A DNA stretch of 64,000 bases from Cunninghamia lanceolata. Its lineage: Eukaryota; Streptophyta; Pinopsida; Cupressales; Cupressaceae. Numbering within the stretch: position 1 is the first letter of the stretch; every line of letters starts with the position of its first letter. The notes beneath the pieces were generated by a model. That model searched no databases and had not been told where the DNA came from. It was given only the letters and a program-made list of their open reading frames with translations. The stretch lies in NCBI GenBank assembly GCA_027924645.1, contig BSBN01000187.1, positions 11,612,001-11,676,000 on the forward strand, written 5' to 3'. Shown here piece by piece: positions 44,815 to 54,828 of this stretch. Position numbers and translations under genes: made by a program.

Positions 44815-45950
44815 ATCTACTAATTTGGAATTGAAACTTGAAGCTACCTCTGTGAGATCCATCTTGTTTGATATGTACATCCATGACTTGTCTACACAAT
44901 TTCATTAGAATCAGTCTATTACCTAGATATTTGGGAAGCATATAGGGTTGTCCACTGAAACACTCGACTCTGATGTAAGTGAAGGTTGGGAATTGCAAGA
45001 ACATATATCCATACTTCTTCGCTTCCTCCCATGCCTCATCTAAAACTCTTTTCTTCTCAAGGTATTTTTCCAACATGCAGATGTAATAAAAAAAGAAAGC
45101 ATCATTCACCCTTCTGAAATGCTTGATACTTTCTTTCAGGGTGAGTTGGGGGTAGTACTCATATACAAGAATAACTCTCCTATCTCCTTTGGCTGTGAAT
45201 CCTGAGAAGTGTTTCATTGCTGTAGCAGCATACACCAAGTATGAAGTCATATAAAATCTCAATGTTGTTGATACCTTTGACAACTATTCATAGATGGAAT
45301 CACTGATTTGTTGAACCCACCATATCTTTTGGTTCCCCTTCTTAATGACATGAATGTATTGATACATCCATTCCTGAAAGGCATTTGATGTAGGAATCCC
45401 TTTTACCCTACTAAGGAGGGTTATGAGATCACCCACCTCTTCGATGAACTCACTCTGAAAGATGTTTTTAGGCCATCTTGAGATTGAAGGTTGAGTCTTG
45501 AGCCATCTTGTATTGATGACTTTCTTACATTTTTTTGTATGGGGTTCATAGTGCTTATGTGCCTCCTTAATACTAAGATCTGCATAATTTTCAATATCTA
45601 GACACTCAAAAACCATGTCAAAGAAATTTGCATCTAGTTGTATAATCACATTACCATCTGCATCAGATATGCTTTTGGTATCTTTGTCAAATTTCCCCTC
45701 TATAGCCAATATGAAATCAGGGTTCTATGCCAACACTGGAAATGTAGAGACCAAGTGAATGTCATCGTTCAAGATGCATTACATGTGCAGGGGCACTGGT
45801 TGCTAATTTACCCTCTCCATGAATTCAAAAATATCCACATGTCCAATCTTTGTATCCTTGATTTCATCAATGCTCGACTCTACAGAGGTGTCGAAACAAA
45901 ACCTTAGAATTTGTACTTCATCTTCTTCTTTGGGGAGATATCATACATCT
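44815..45950 (-). pseudogene. orphan large ORF, 5' half (N-terminal), unrecognised
   Basis: Minus-strand frame readable from about 45950 down to the Copia-3 insertion. From 45709 to 44815 there is only one stop (45284-45286, a TAG where Gln is likely). Upstream it passes three more stops (about 45737, 45788, 45815), each one transition from a Gln codon, with clear protein-like text between (KDTKIGHVDIFEF, DDIHLVSTFPVLA). Later segments include KFDKDTKSISDADGNVIIQL, INTRWLKTQPSISRWPKNIF and FYMTSYLVYAATAMKHFSGF. Composition is globular, rich in Phe, Tyr, Trp and Lys. I recognise no family. With the other half (36093-33777) the frame is about 3.4 kb, roughly 1,100 codons. The start codon is undetermined; near 45950 a TGA breaks the frame again. 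Confidence 0.6.
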
Positions 45951-46150
45951 GACAAATAGTTGCAAAAATTTGACCTTTTAGAAATTTCTCAGAGTTAGAA
46001 AAATTTCATGTAATCCGCCTTTGTGTAATTGCAGAAAAAATCAGCACCTCCATACTCAAAAACATCCATTTACAACACTAGGAAATATCTCCCCTTTGAG
46101 TACCATGAGTTCCTAGTGTTAGAAAAATTTATATACTTTAGATGCACGTC

Positions 46151-46777
46151 GAAATTTAAACACCAACCTGCATTTAACAAAGCAAGGGAAAAATAGATAC
46201 ACATCAGAGTTTAAACTCCAATCTACATAAGGGATCTTAGGATGTATATCAGAATTTAAACTCTAATGTACATGCGGGCATTTAGTTTAACAAGGGTAAA
46301 ACAATAATATGCTTTGCAGACTTTAAACTCCACACAACATATTACTATATGTTGTGCAGAGTTTGAAGTCCGCACAACATAGAAGTGTGTAAGACAAAAG
46401 ATGTCTTGCAGAGTTTAAACTCCACATGACATCTTAAGCAAGCATCATGTGGAGTTTAAACTCCGCAAGACACATTACTTTAGGATGAAAGTTTTTAAGT
46501 GGTGGTAAGAAAAACTTAGGATATAATCTGGGGTTTAAACTCTGCATAACATCCTAAGCTGAATGTTATGCAGAGTTTAAACTCTACATTACATCCTACA
46601 AAGGGTAATGCTTAATTTTGTTGGGATTGTTGTGTGGAGTTTGATCTCCTCACAACAATCCTAGTTAGGACTGATATGAAAGTCATAGTGAAATAGGGTT
46701 GTTCAGAGTTTAATCTCTGAACAACCTATAATCGTTTGATCATGTTGTTCAAAGATTAAACTCTAAACAACATGATC
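46151..46777. repeat. array of twelve palindromic units with a GAGTTTAAACTC-like core
   Basis: Cores begin at about 46151, 46205, 46250, 46316, 46356, 46408, 46449, 46530, 46570, 46634, 46704 and 46750, spaced 40-81 bp. Arms differ between units but complement within a unit or with the neighbour. Examples: 46534-46552 pairs with 46563-46581 (19 bp perfect); 46624-46634 with 46651-46661 (11 bp); 46697-46708 with 46715-46726 (12 bp); 46738-46749 with 46766-46777 (12 bp); 46333-46342 with 46347-46356 (10 bp). It lies just 5' of the minus-strand orphan ORF. Confidence 0.85.
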
Positions 46778-47163
46778 TCTGATCACGGCTTAGGCACCAA
46801 AGCTAGGGTAAGTCTTTTGGAAACCAAGCAGATATAAAATAGTGAAAGCCAAAATGACATCACGAACATAACAATGACACTCACAAAAGGAAGCATAATA
46901 AAATCTTTGCTTAGAACAAGCACATAGAACTAGGGTTAGAAAGGAAATGACTAACAAAAAAAACAAAGAACAGGGAGCCAAAGAACTAATGCATACTTGT
47001 TCAAAAATGCATGTAGATCCAAGATGGAGACACAACAACAATGAACTCAAATGGATAGGGCATGGAGGTAGTTGAGAGACAATGAATCGGCAAGAAGAAT
47101 GAAGAAAAATAAAATAAAACACAAAGATAAAGGAAAACAAGATTTTGCAAACCTTTTCATCAA

Positions 47164-47226
47164 TGAGCATTAATGCTCAAGTGTGTTGCAAAAGGAGTGT
47201 AGTTGCAGAAATTTTTCTGCAACTAC
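47164..47226. repeat. two further perfect palindromes near the array
   Basis: 47164-47179 is a 16-bp perfect palindrome TGAGCATTAATGCTCA. 47199-47210 pairs with 47215-47226 (12-bp stem GTAGTTGCAGAA, 4-base loop). Confidence 0.8.
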
Positions 47227-47229
47227 ATC

Positions 47230-49485
47230 CTTCATGCAGTTGTAATTTTTTTTTACATTTACACAACATATTCAAGTGTGCAAAAATTCAGCGCAATCAC
47301 ACCAAAAAAATGACTAACACTGGAAAAACAAAAACTTATAAAATACTTAAAATGAACTATGATCCAAATCGAAGAGATTTTTGAGGAATCAAACCACTCT
47401 CGAGATGACCTAGAAATATCTCGATTCACATGCTTAGAGGATGTGGGCTATGAAACAAACAAGTTTCATAGGGGTTATCCCACGAATTGAGTGAGCTGAA
47501 TTCAAGGATAACAAAAAGCATGGACCATATGGATATGTGGGGGAGACATGCGGGATAGGAGATATAAGATAGGGAGAGAGGTATGTGGGAATGTCATGGA
47601 GTCAGGGGAATAAAGACCAACATTTGCACACACTATATTGGATTTTGACACTTTTGATTTTGATGGGGTGTTGGGAGTAATGGGGATTTTCAATTATGGG
47701 ATCGGGATGAGGGATTTTGGGATTACCAGTTTAGGGATTTAGGGACCCAATTGGACTTAGGAATTTCAAGATTTTTTGATGGGGAGTGGGATTTTTGGGA
47801 TTTTTGGGAGTTGGATGCTTCATTTGGATTAAGTTCTTTTTTCTTGGGGACCCACATCATTTTTGTCTTGGATTTTTCTTTTGAGGGTGTGGGATTTTGT
47901 GGCCTTTGAGATGGATTTTACTCTATTTTTGCATATTGATGCCCTATAACATGATAGTCCTTATGATTTTGTGCATTTTTTCTTTAAGTAAGGAGGCATC
48001 TAAATTTTTATTTTGGAATCCCATGGGTTTTGTGATAGCTTCATGTTTGGTTGATGTGTGCATTTATTGACCATGATTAGGGATTGGAGGGGATTTGAGG
48101 ATGGGATAAGTGGGAGTTGGAAGGAATGGAGGAAGAGTGGATTGATGGATATGTATGGTCACATGCTTTTGAGAATGGTATGACAATGGAGGAGGGATGG
48201 CGGTATATGACTTGGAGGTGCAATGAGGTGCAATGAGGTGCACCAAGTTTGGCATGGGAAGAAGTGGATTTAGAAGATGTGAAGGTGGTACCGACATCTT
48301 TGGAATGATTTTCTTGGGACATATATCCAAGGCCATGTGATCATGGAGGGATTTTGACATGGATGGGCTCTAAAATGCCTTGTTCATGAAGGCCTGAGCC
48401 TTTTCCTTTATGGTTCATGTTTTTGAGCTTGCGATGTGCAATGGGATGATTGTTGTTTTGGAAATAAGATGCAAGTCCATTATTAGATGGGGGAGGTTAG
48501 GTGGTGGGAAGAGTTTGTTCCTCTCCCATGAGAGAACCACTAGAGATGAAGGTAGTGGGACCAAGGGGATAGGAGGATAGATTTAGGATGGGGTCATAGG
48601 TGATGGTAGAGGGGTGATGGGAGATGATGGACGATCTTGTTTAACATTATGCTCATGAAGATCCAAGTTATTTGTTAGATTTTATATGTTTTCTTAGGGA
48701 CCAAGTGTCTCGTTATGGGGAATAGATGTTGTTGGATGATGGATAGGAGTGTCAATCTCTTGCTCATGGATGGTGGTGGTGGTGGTTTGGATATAAGGAA
48801 TGTAAATATCTTTCTAATGGATGGTGGTGGTGGTTTGGATAGGAGGGGAAGTTTCTTCATTTTTAAGAGATGCCATAAAGCCAAGTAAGTACCTAATTTG
48901 ATCATCATAACTTCCATGCATATTTTCATTGTCAGGATAACCATGAGGTGAAGTGAATCGAGTAGTTGATTCTTGGGTGACTTGGGTAATGTGATCTTGA
49001 GGAGTTTGGATAGGTTGATCTTGACTTGGTGAGGAACAAGGTTGATCATGCTTTGGATTGGACTCTTGCCATTACTTTTGGGTTTGGATGGAGATGGAAG
49101 ATTTTTGGATGGGCTTGACAACATGACTATATGATGGATCTTGACTTGCACTTATGGTAAGAGGATCTTCAATAGGCTTAATAGGCATTGGAGTACATGA
49201 TAATGTTGAAGGGATAGGTGGGGTAGTAGGAGGCTCTTTGATAGGTTCAAGTATAGATGTTGGATTACATGATGGCATTAGATTCCTTGATAACAACCAT
49301 TGGATCACATCCTTCATAACTGTATGGGTTGATGGACAATTTAATGGATGGATAATAAGGGCAGAAATTGTAGGATTAGGATGACGATTAGGTGGATGGA
49401 TGATGGGAGTGGATGTAGTAGGGTTTGGATTAGATGGATGGTTTGATGGTTTAGGATTCACATAGGATACATAGGATAAAGTGGT
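47230..49485 (-). other. internal part of the giant element, repeat-rich, Pro/Ser/His-coding on the minus strand
   Basis: The plus strand is G/T/A-rich (gggatttttgggattttt, ggatggtggtggtgg). The minus strand therefore reads as Pro/Ser/His/Thr-rich frames, for example 49461-49072 (NPKPSNHPSNPNPTT) and 48360-48064. They continue on the far side of the nested element (55191-54985, QPTYPSHQSNISIHQ). This may be a low-complexity coding linker of a large protein or simply biased non-coding DNA. I see no domain. Confidence 0.4.
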
Positions 49486-49490
49486 GTTTC

Positions 49491-51098
49491 TGATGCAGAG
49501 GTGTCAGGTCTCTAGAGGTAATTTAATAAGATCAAAAGATTTGAAACAATAGTGGGCTTTAACCAATAAGACTCACTAGTCTTCTTCTTGCCCTAAACTC
49601 CACCAAAGGGCTCAAATTTATTTCTAACTTCTAAGATGCAATCTTACACCTTCTAGGGTCCCAACATACCCTAATCAACAAGATTTAATAGGTTTTGTAC
49701 ACCATTTTAATTGGTTCACTGGCAACTCCTCTTTACTAGGCCTAATCCTAGTAGCCTTGTTCAGCGAATAACCTGTACTTTTCTCCAATCTTTCCCAAAG
49801 CACTTCCAAACCTAATGATTGATCTGAATACCCTTTACCAAGTTCTATAACATACCCAAGACTCATATACTTTTGTTTTGGACCAAACTGACTGTCCTGA
49901 CACCCTACAAGGCCTAATTCACCAAATTTACAAAGGAACCTTATGACAAACTTGACCTCCACTCTCCAAACCCTCAAAAAGTCTTAGGGAAGGATCTAAA
50001 ATAGTGGATTTTCAAGGTTTTAGACAATGGTTTGTTCATTCAAGTTTTTAAACACCAAACCCCCATTTCTAGGACCCAAAACCTAGGGTTCACTAGATCT
50101 CCCACTTCCAATCACTTCCAGACCTCATTCAAATGTCTAACACCATCTTCTTGACCATATTAGACAATATAAATCATAAGAACATCACCTTGTTAAGGCA
50201 GATCTCCGGCTGTTATACCTATGCCATCATACCAATGCTCTTTTCACATGCAAACTTGTTTTCCAACGGTGATCACCTCCCCATCTGCACTCCTACTTTG
50301 TAAAGGTTAGAAATCATATTGTACAAGTTATTTAGGACCTATTCCATGAGAAATAGAGTCTTACATTTATGGAAAGGTCGTATGATGCATTTAGCCTTTC
50401 AAAATACACAAAGATAGTCTGTTGTTCCTTGTAGCAGTCAAAAGAACAATAGTAAAACCACCTACAGAACCTTCTCAGAGCATTAAAAAAGATCTCCTAT
50501 TGTTAGATGAGGACTTAAAACATTTTCCAACCAACCAACAATCAAAAGATCAACAGAAATGAGAAGGAGATGCAAGAAAAACTAAATTTTACTGTTATTT
50601 TTAGTCTGTCGTACAACCCAGGCTTCCAATTGATTCCTCCGTACCATCAAATGTCTTGCACATGTTTACATAACCTTTGCCCCAACTTCCACAACCAATT
50701 CCCATTGGTTGGAGTTGGTTCAACTACCAAAAACAGTTGAAAATGATTTTCCCGCCTAAATGCTTATTACAAAAATTTGAATTTTAAACTTTGTTTTAAT
50801 GAACTTTTATCCTACCAAATCATCATGTTTGATCTTCTTAGGATTATTATGCCTCATTCCTAGTCTTAGACACCTATATTTGACTCTAGAGGCACTATTG
50901 GCCCAACTTACATCATTTTTGGTCCTAGGGTCCTTACTAGGACCCTCAGGACATTTGATCACTACATCATTTTGCCCATTATAACATGCCATAATTGGTT
51001 TTAGGATATTCCATTTGACTTGATGGGTTCCATGGGCTCCTCCTATGACCATTTGTGTCTTCTTGCTCCAAGGTGTTCTTTTAGGTGCTCCTGCACCA
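49491..51098 (-). repeat. 3' LTR of the gag-protease element
   Basis: Plus strand TGATGCAGAGGTGTCAGG to CTCCTGCACCA, highly similar to 53202-54823. The minus strand before it reads ctagggagta. Confidence 0.93.
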
Positions 51099-51349
51099 TA
51101 CTCCCTAGCATGATGAAAACTCTTGTCCCAAGAGTCATGTGATCTGCTCCAAACATCCTGCAGTCTTTTTGGAAGGTTCCTCTGATTTGTGACAGGGAAT
51201 ATAAACTCTCCAAGGGTTATCCTCCTCCTTCTCCCACCTGCATGACTCTTACAAAAAATGTTAGCATCATAAAACATGTTTTGGTGTCCTTGCCTAGGAC
51301 CCTGCTATTGTGATGCTTCTGCTCTTCCCATTTTGAGGTTTTGATCTAT
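50807..51349 (-). pseudogene. post-protease reading frame running into the 3' LTR, unrecognised
   Basis: This is in the same frame as the protease segment, after stops near 51350 and 51300. Open segment 51277-50807 begins FYDANIFCKSHAGGRRRRIT, crosses the LTR border at 51098 (REYGAGAPKRTPW) and ends inside the LTR at ...KIKHDDLVG. The LTR-encoded part is also open in the 5' LTR (54823-54532) with only a few substitutions. It has no match to RT or integrase motifs. It could be a leftover C-terminal end of Pol after a large deletion, an extra domain, or chance openness. Confidence 0.35.
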
Positions 51350-53118
51350 TTTTCCCTATCATTTGCCTTCCTCTTCATGCCTCCCTATAGGGAAATCAAT
51401 GTCCCCAATCTTGATGCAATTTAAGTCCCAAACTTGTTGTTCTTTAGGACTGTCATAAACCTTCTTCTGCTGCAACTGTTCCTGTTGTTTCCAATCATCC
51501 TTAACCTATACATTCAACTGCAATTTCTCTCCAAAACAAACAATAGCATGCTCCTTTTTGTCTCCACAAGGTAAATGTATTAGTTTAAACTTTTTACCAT
51601 CTTTGTGCACCAAATAACTATTCGTATAACCATCATGAATTGTCCTTCTCAAATGTTGCCATGGTCTTCCCAAGATTATATTCCCATAGGTCATTGAAAT
51701 AACATCACATAAAATAGAATCATGATATGGACCAATTGAAAAATCAACATATGCCATCTGACTAACCCTTGCTGCTCTTGACTTACCCAAGTGGAATTGT
51801 AAGGACTAGGATGATCAAATGTCTTCAATCCCAATTTGTGTACCATATCCCAAGAAATTAAATTATCATGTGAACCTAAATCTATAATCAACTTACACAT
51901 TTTTCCATGGCTTAAATGATTAGTTTTAAAAATGGATACCTGTGGTGCTTGCTGCACTTTGCCTTTTTCCACCATGAGCAATTCTCCATCTGTTTCTGGA
52001 TAGGTTGCTACTGGTTCTTGGTCTTCTTTCTTTCCCTCTTCTTGTGCCAAATGAACTCTTCTCTCCTTGCTCTTATCAACATCATCCCTCTTAGGACATT
52101 TGAAAGATGTGTGTCCCACTTCATTGTAATGATAACATTTGCCTGTGAATACTCCTCTACCTAATCCAAACCTACCTCCACCTCTATATCCACCTCTCTG
52201 ATCTACAGAAAACTCTTTGCCTTTCTCATTGCTGCTCTGCCCTTCATTAGTAGGTCTGTCCCTACCTCTATATCCTCTACCACTACCTCCTTGTCTTCCT
52301 TCCTTCCTCTTCACCCTCTCTTCAGCCCTTATGGATAATTGAAAACATTCTCCAAGTGATTTTGGTATGGTCAAACCAATTTCATCTTGCAAGTTGTACC
52401 TAAGCCCATTAAGGTATCTTGCCACTTTCTCTTCTTCATCTTCCAATCCTCCCCTAATACTAAGCTTATGAAATTGCTTAGTATAGGACATAACATCCAT
52501 GTCCTTCTGCTTCAAGTTCTACCTCATCCTCTTTGTTTGAATAGAATAATCAGATGGAAGAAATTGATCCTTCATCATATCCTTCATCTTACCCCAAGAA
52601 GTGATTCTTGTTCCACCTCTAGCCACTCTTTCTATTTGTACACTACTCCACCAAGTAAGTGTTGTCCCTCTCAACTTTGTCTTTGCAAATTTAACCTTCT
52701 TCCCATCACTTATTTCCTCATACTCAAAAAAAATTTCAATGGCATCTATCCACCCTAATACCTCTTCACTATCCATCTTCCCCTGATAGATAGGCAACTC
52801 TACATTTGCCTTTGTTCCACTAACTTGAACTACCTTAAGCAATCTCAAAAATCTCCTTTCTTCAAGTTCCAATTCATCCTCAGGAGGGTTCTCATCTGCC
52901 TCATCATCTCCTTCTTGATCATCTCGTTCATCCCTTCTAGGATTCTTCTCCAATGCTTCCAACCTTACCAAGATTGATGCATTCTCTCTTCTCACTTGTC
53001 TTAACTCTCTTTCCCTTGCAACATCCTATTCTTTTCTCTCCCTCAACTCTTTTTCTCTAGCCTCTAAGGCTTCCCTCAATTCATTATTCTCCCTAGCCAT
53101 CTGATTCTTAGGGGGCAT
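51350..53118 (-). pseudogene. Ty3/gypsy gag and protease-like region
   Basis: ATG at 53118-53116 (MPPKNQMARENNEL) opens a coiled-coil Glu/Arg-rich start, with one TAG near 53026 at a probable Gln. An acidic linker and the Retrotrans_gag fold follow (LPIYQGKMDSEEVLGWIDAI ... LRGTTLTWWSSV ... MKDQFLPSDY). There is a TAG at 52516-52518, then YTKQFHKLSIRG and YLNGLRYNLQDEI. The zinc knuckle at about 52148-52107 reads CYHYNEVGHTSFKC; the second Cys is Tyr (G-to-A). The protease region has LIIDLGSHDNLIS, where the active-site Ser position is Leu, then a frameshift near 51790 and a typical NIILGRPWQ...RTIHDG block (51690-51610). It ends with a Lys/Gln-rich tail. No RT follows. Confidence 0.9.
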
Positions 53119-53186
53119 CTTCACAATTATTACCAACCCTTAACTATTTCACAAGATCCTACTACTCCCTCAAGGACCTACTTGCT

Positions 53187-53198
53187 GCTCTGATACCA
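53187..53198 (-). other. primer binding site of the gag-protease element
   Basis: The minus strand reads TGGTATCAGAGC, a perfect tRNA-Met site, three bases inside the 5' LTR. Confidence 0.9.
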
Positions 53199-53201
53199 CT
53201 A

Positions 53202-54823
53202 TGATGCAAAGGTGTCAGGTCTCTAGAGGTAATTTAACAAGATCAAAAGATTTGAAACAATAGTGGGCTTTAACCAATAAGACTCACTAGTCTTCTTCTT
53301 GCCCTAAACTCCACTAAAGGGCTCAAATTTGTTTCTAACTTCTAAGATGCAATCTTACACATTCTAGGGTCCCAACATACCCTAATCAACAAGATTCAAT
53401 AGGTTTTGTACACCATTTTAACTGGTTCACTGGCAACTCCTCTTTACTAGGCCTAATCCTAGTAGCCCTGTTCAACGAATAACATGTACTTTTCTCCAAT
53501 CTTTCCCAAAGAACTTCCAAACCTAATGACTGATCTAAATACCCTTTACCAAGTTCTATAACATATCCAAGACTCATGTACTTTTGTTTTGGACCAAACT
53601 AACTGTCCTAACACCCTGCAGCCTTCCTACAAGGCCTAATTCACCCACTTTTCAAAGGAACCTTATGAAAAACTTGACCTCCACTCTCCAAACCCTAAAA
53701 CAATCTTAGAGAAGGATCTAAAATAGAGGATTTTCAAGGTTTCAGACAATGGTTTGTTCATTCAAGTGTTTAAACACCAAACCCCCATTTCTAGGACCCA
53801 AAACCTAGGGTTCACTAGATCTCCCACTTCCAATCACTTCTAGACCTCATTCAAAGGTCTAACACCATCTTCATGACCATATTAGACAATATCAATCATA
53901 AGAACATCACCTTGTTAAGGAAGATCTCTAGCTATTATACCTGTGTCATCATACCAATGCTCTTTTCACATGTAAGCTTATTTTCCAACAGTGATCACCT
54001 CCCCATCTGCACTCCTCCTACTTTGCAAAGGTTAGAAATCATATTGTACAAGTTATTTAGGACCTATTCCATGAGAACCAGAGTTTTACATTCATGGAAA
54101 GGTCCTATGATGCATTTAGCCTTTCAAAATACACAAAGACAGTCTGTTGTTCCTTGTAGCAGTCAGAAGAACAATAGTAAAACCACCTACAGAACCTTCT
54201 CAGAGCATTAAATAGGATTTCTTATTGTTAGATGAGGACTTAAAACATTTTCCAACCAACCAACAGTCAAAAGATCAACAGAAATGAGAAGGAGATGCAA
54301 GAAAAACTAAATTTTACTTTTATTTTCAGTCTGTCATACAACCCAGGCTTCCAATTGATTCCTCCGTACCATCAAATGTCTTGCACATATTTACATAACC
54401 TCTACCCCAACTTCCACAACCAATTCCCATCGGTTGGAGTTGGTTCAACCACCAAAAATAGTTCAAAATGATTTTCCCGCCTAAATGCTTATTACAAAAA
54501 TTTGAATTTTAAACTTTGTTTTAATGGACTTTTATCCTACCAAATCATCATGTTTGATCTTCTTAGGATCATTATACCTCATTCCTAGTCTTAGACACCT
54601 ATATTTGACTCTAGAGGCACTATTGGCCCAACTTACATCATTTTTGGTCCTAGGGTGCTTACCAGGACCCTCAGGACATTTGATCACTACATCATTTTGC
54701 CCATTATAACATGCCATAATTGGTTTTGGGATGTTCCATTTGACTTGATGGGTTCCATGGGCTCCTCCTATGATCATTTGTGTCTTCTTGCTCCAAGGTG
54801 TTCTTTTAGGTGCTCCTGCACCA
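53202..54823 (-). repeat. 5' LTR of the gag-protease element
   Basis: Plus strand TGATGCAAAGGTGTCAGG to CTCCTGCACCA, partner of 49491-51098. TSD gtttc follows on the right. Confidence 0.93.
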
Positions 54824-54828
54824 GTTTC

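Larger units (their letters stand above)
49491..54823 (-). mobile_element. non-autonomous Ty3/gypsy element carrying gag and protease only
   Basis: LTRs of 1,608 bp (49491-51098, 3') and 1,622 bp (53202-54823, 5') flank a 2.1-kb interior with a tRNA-Met primer site, Ty3-type gag and a protease-like region. RT, RNase H and integrase are absent. TSD gtttc lies at 49486-49490 and 54824-54828, perfect. The layout matches the TR-GAG class of plant elements (gag-only derivatives that depend on a helper). On the minus strand the LTRs start TGGTGCAGGAGCACC and end CTCTGCATCA or CTTTGCATCA, like the element at 18652-22133. Confidence 0.92.

Noticed and set aside
46151..46777. CRISPR-like array (regular repeats with variable spacers)
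   Set aside because: Repeats are palindromic and diverged, spacing varies from 40 to 81 bp, arms are mutually complementary and no cas gene is present; the context is a plant retroelement.
46790..47170. Hydrophobic 126-residue open frame, minus strand
   Set aside because: Phe/Leu/Ser runs from biased sequence; no start context or family. Not annotated as a membrane protein.
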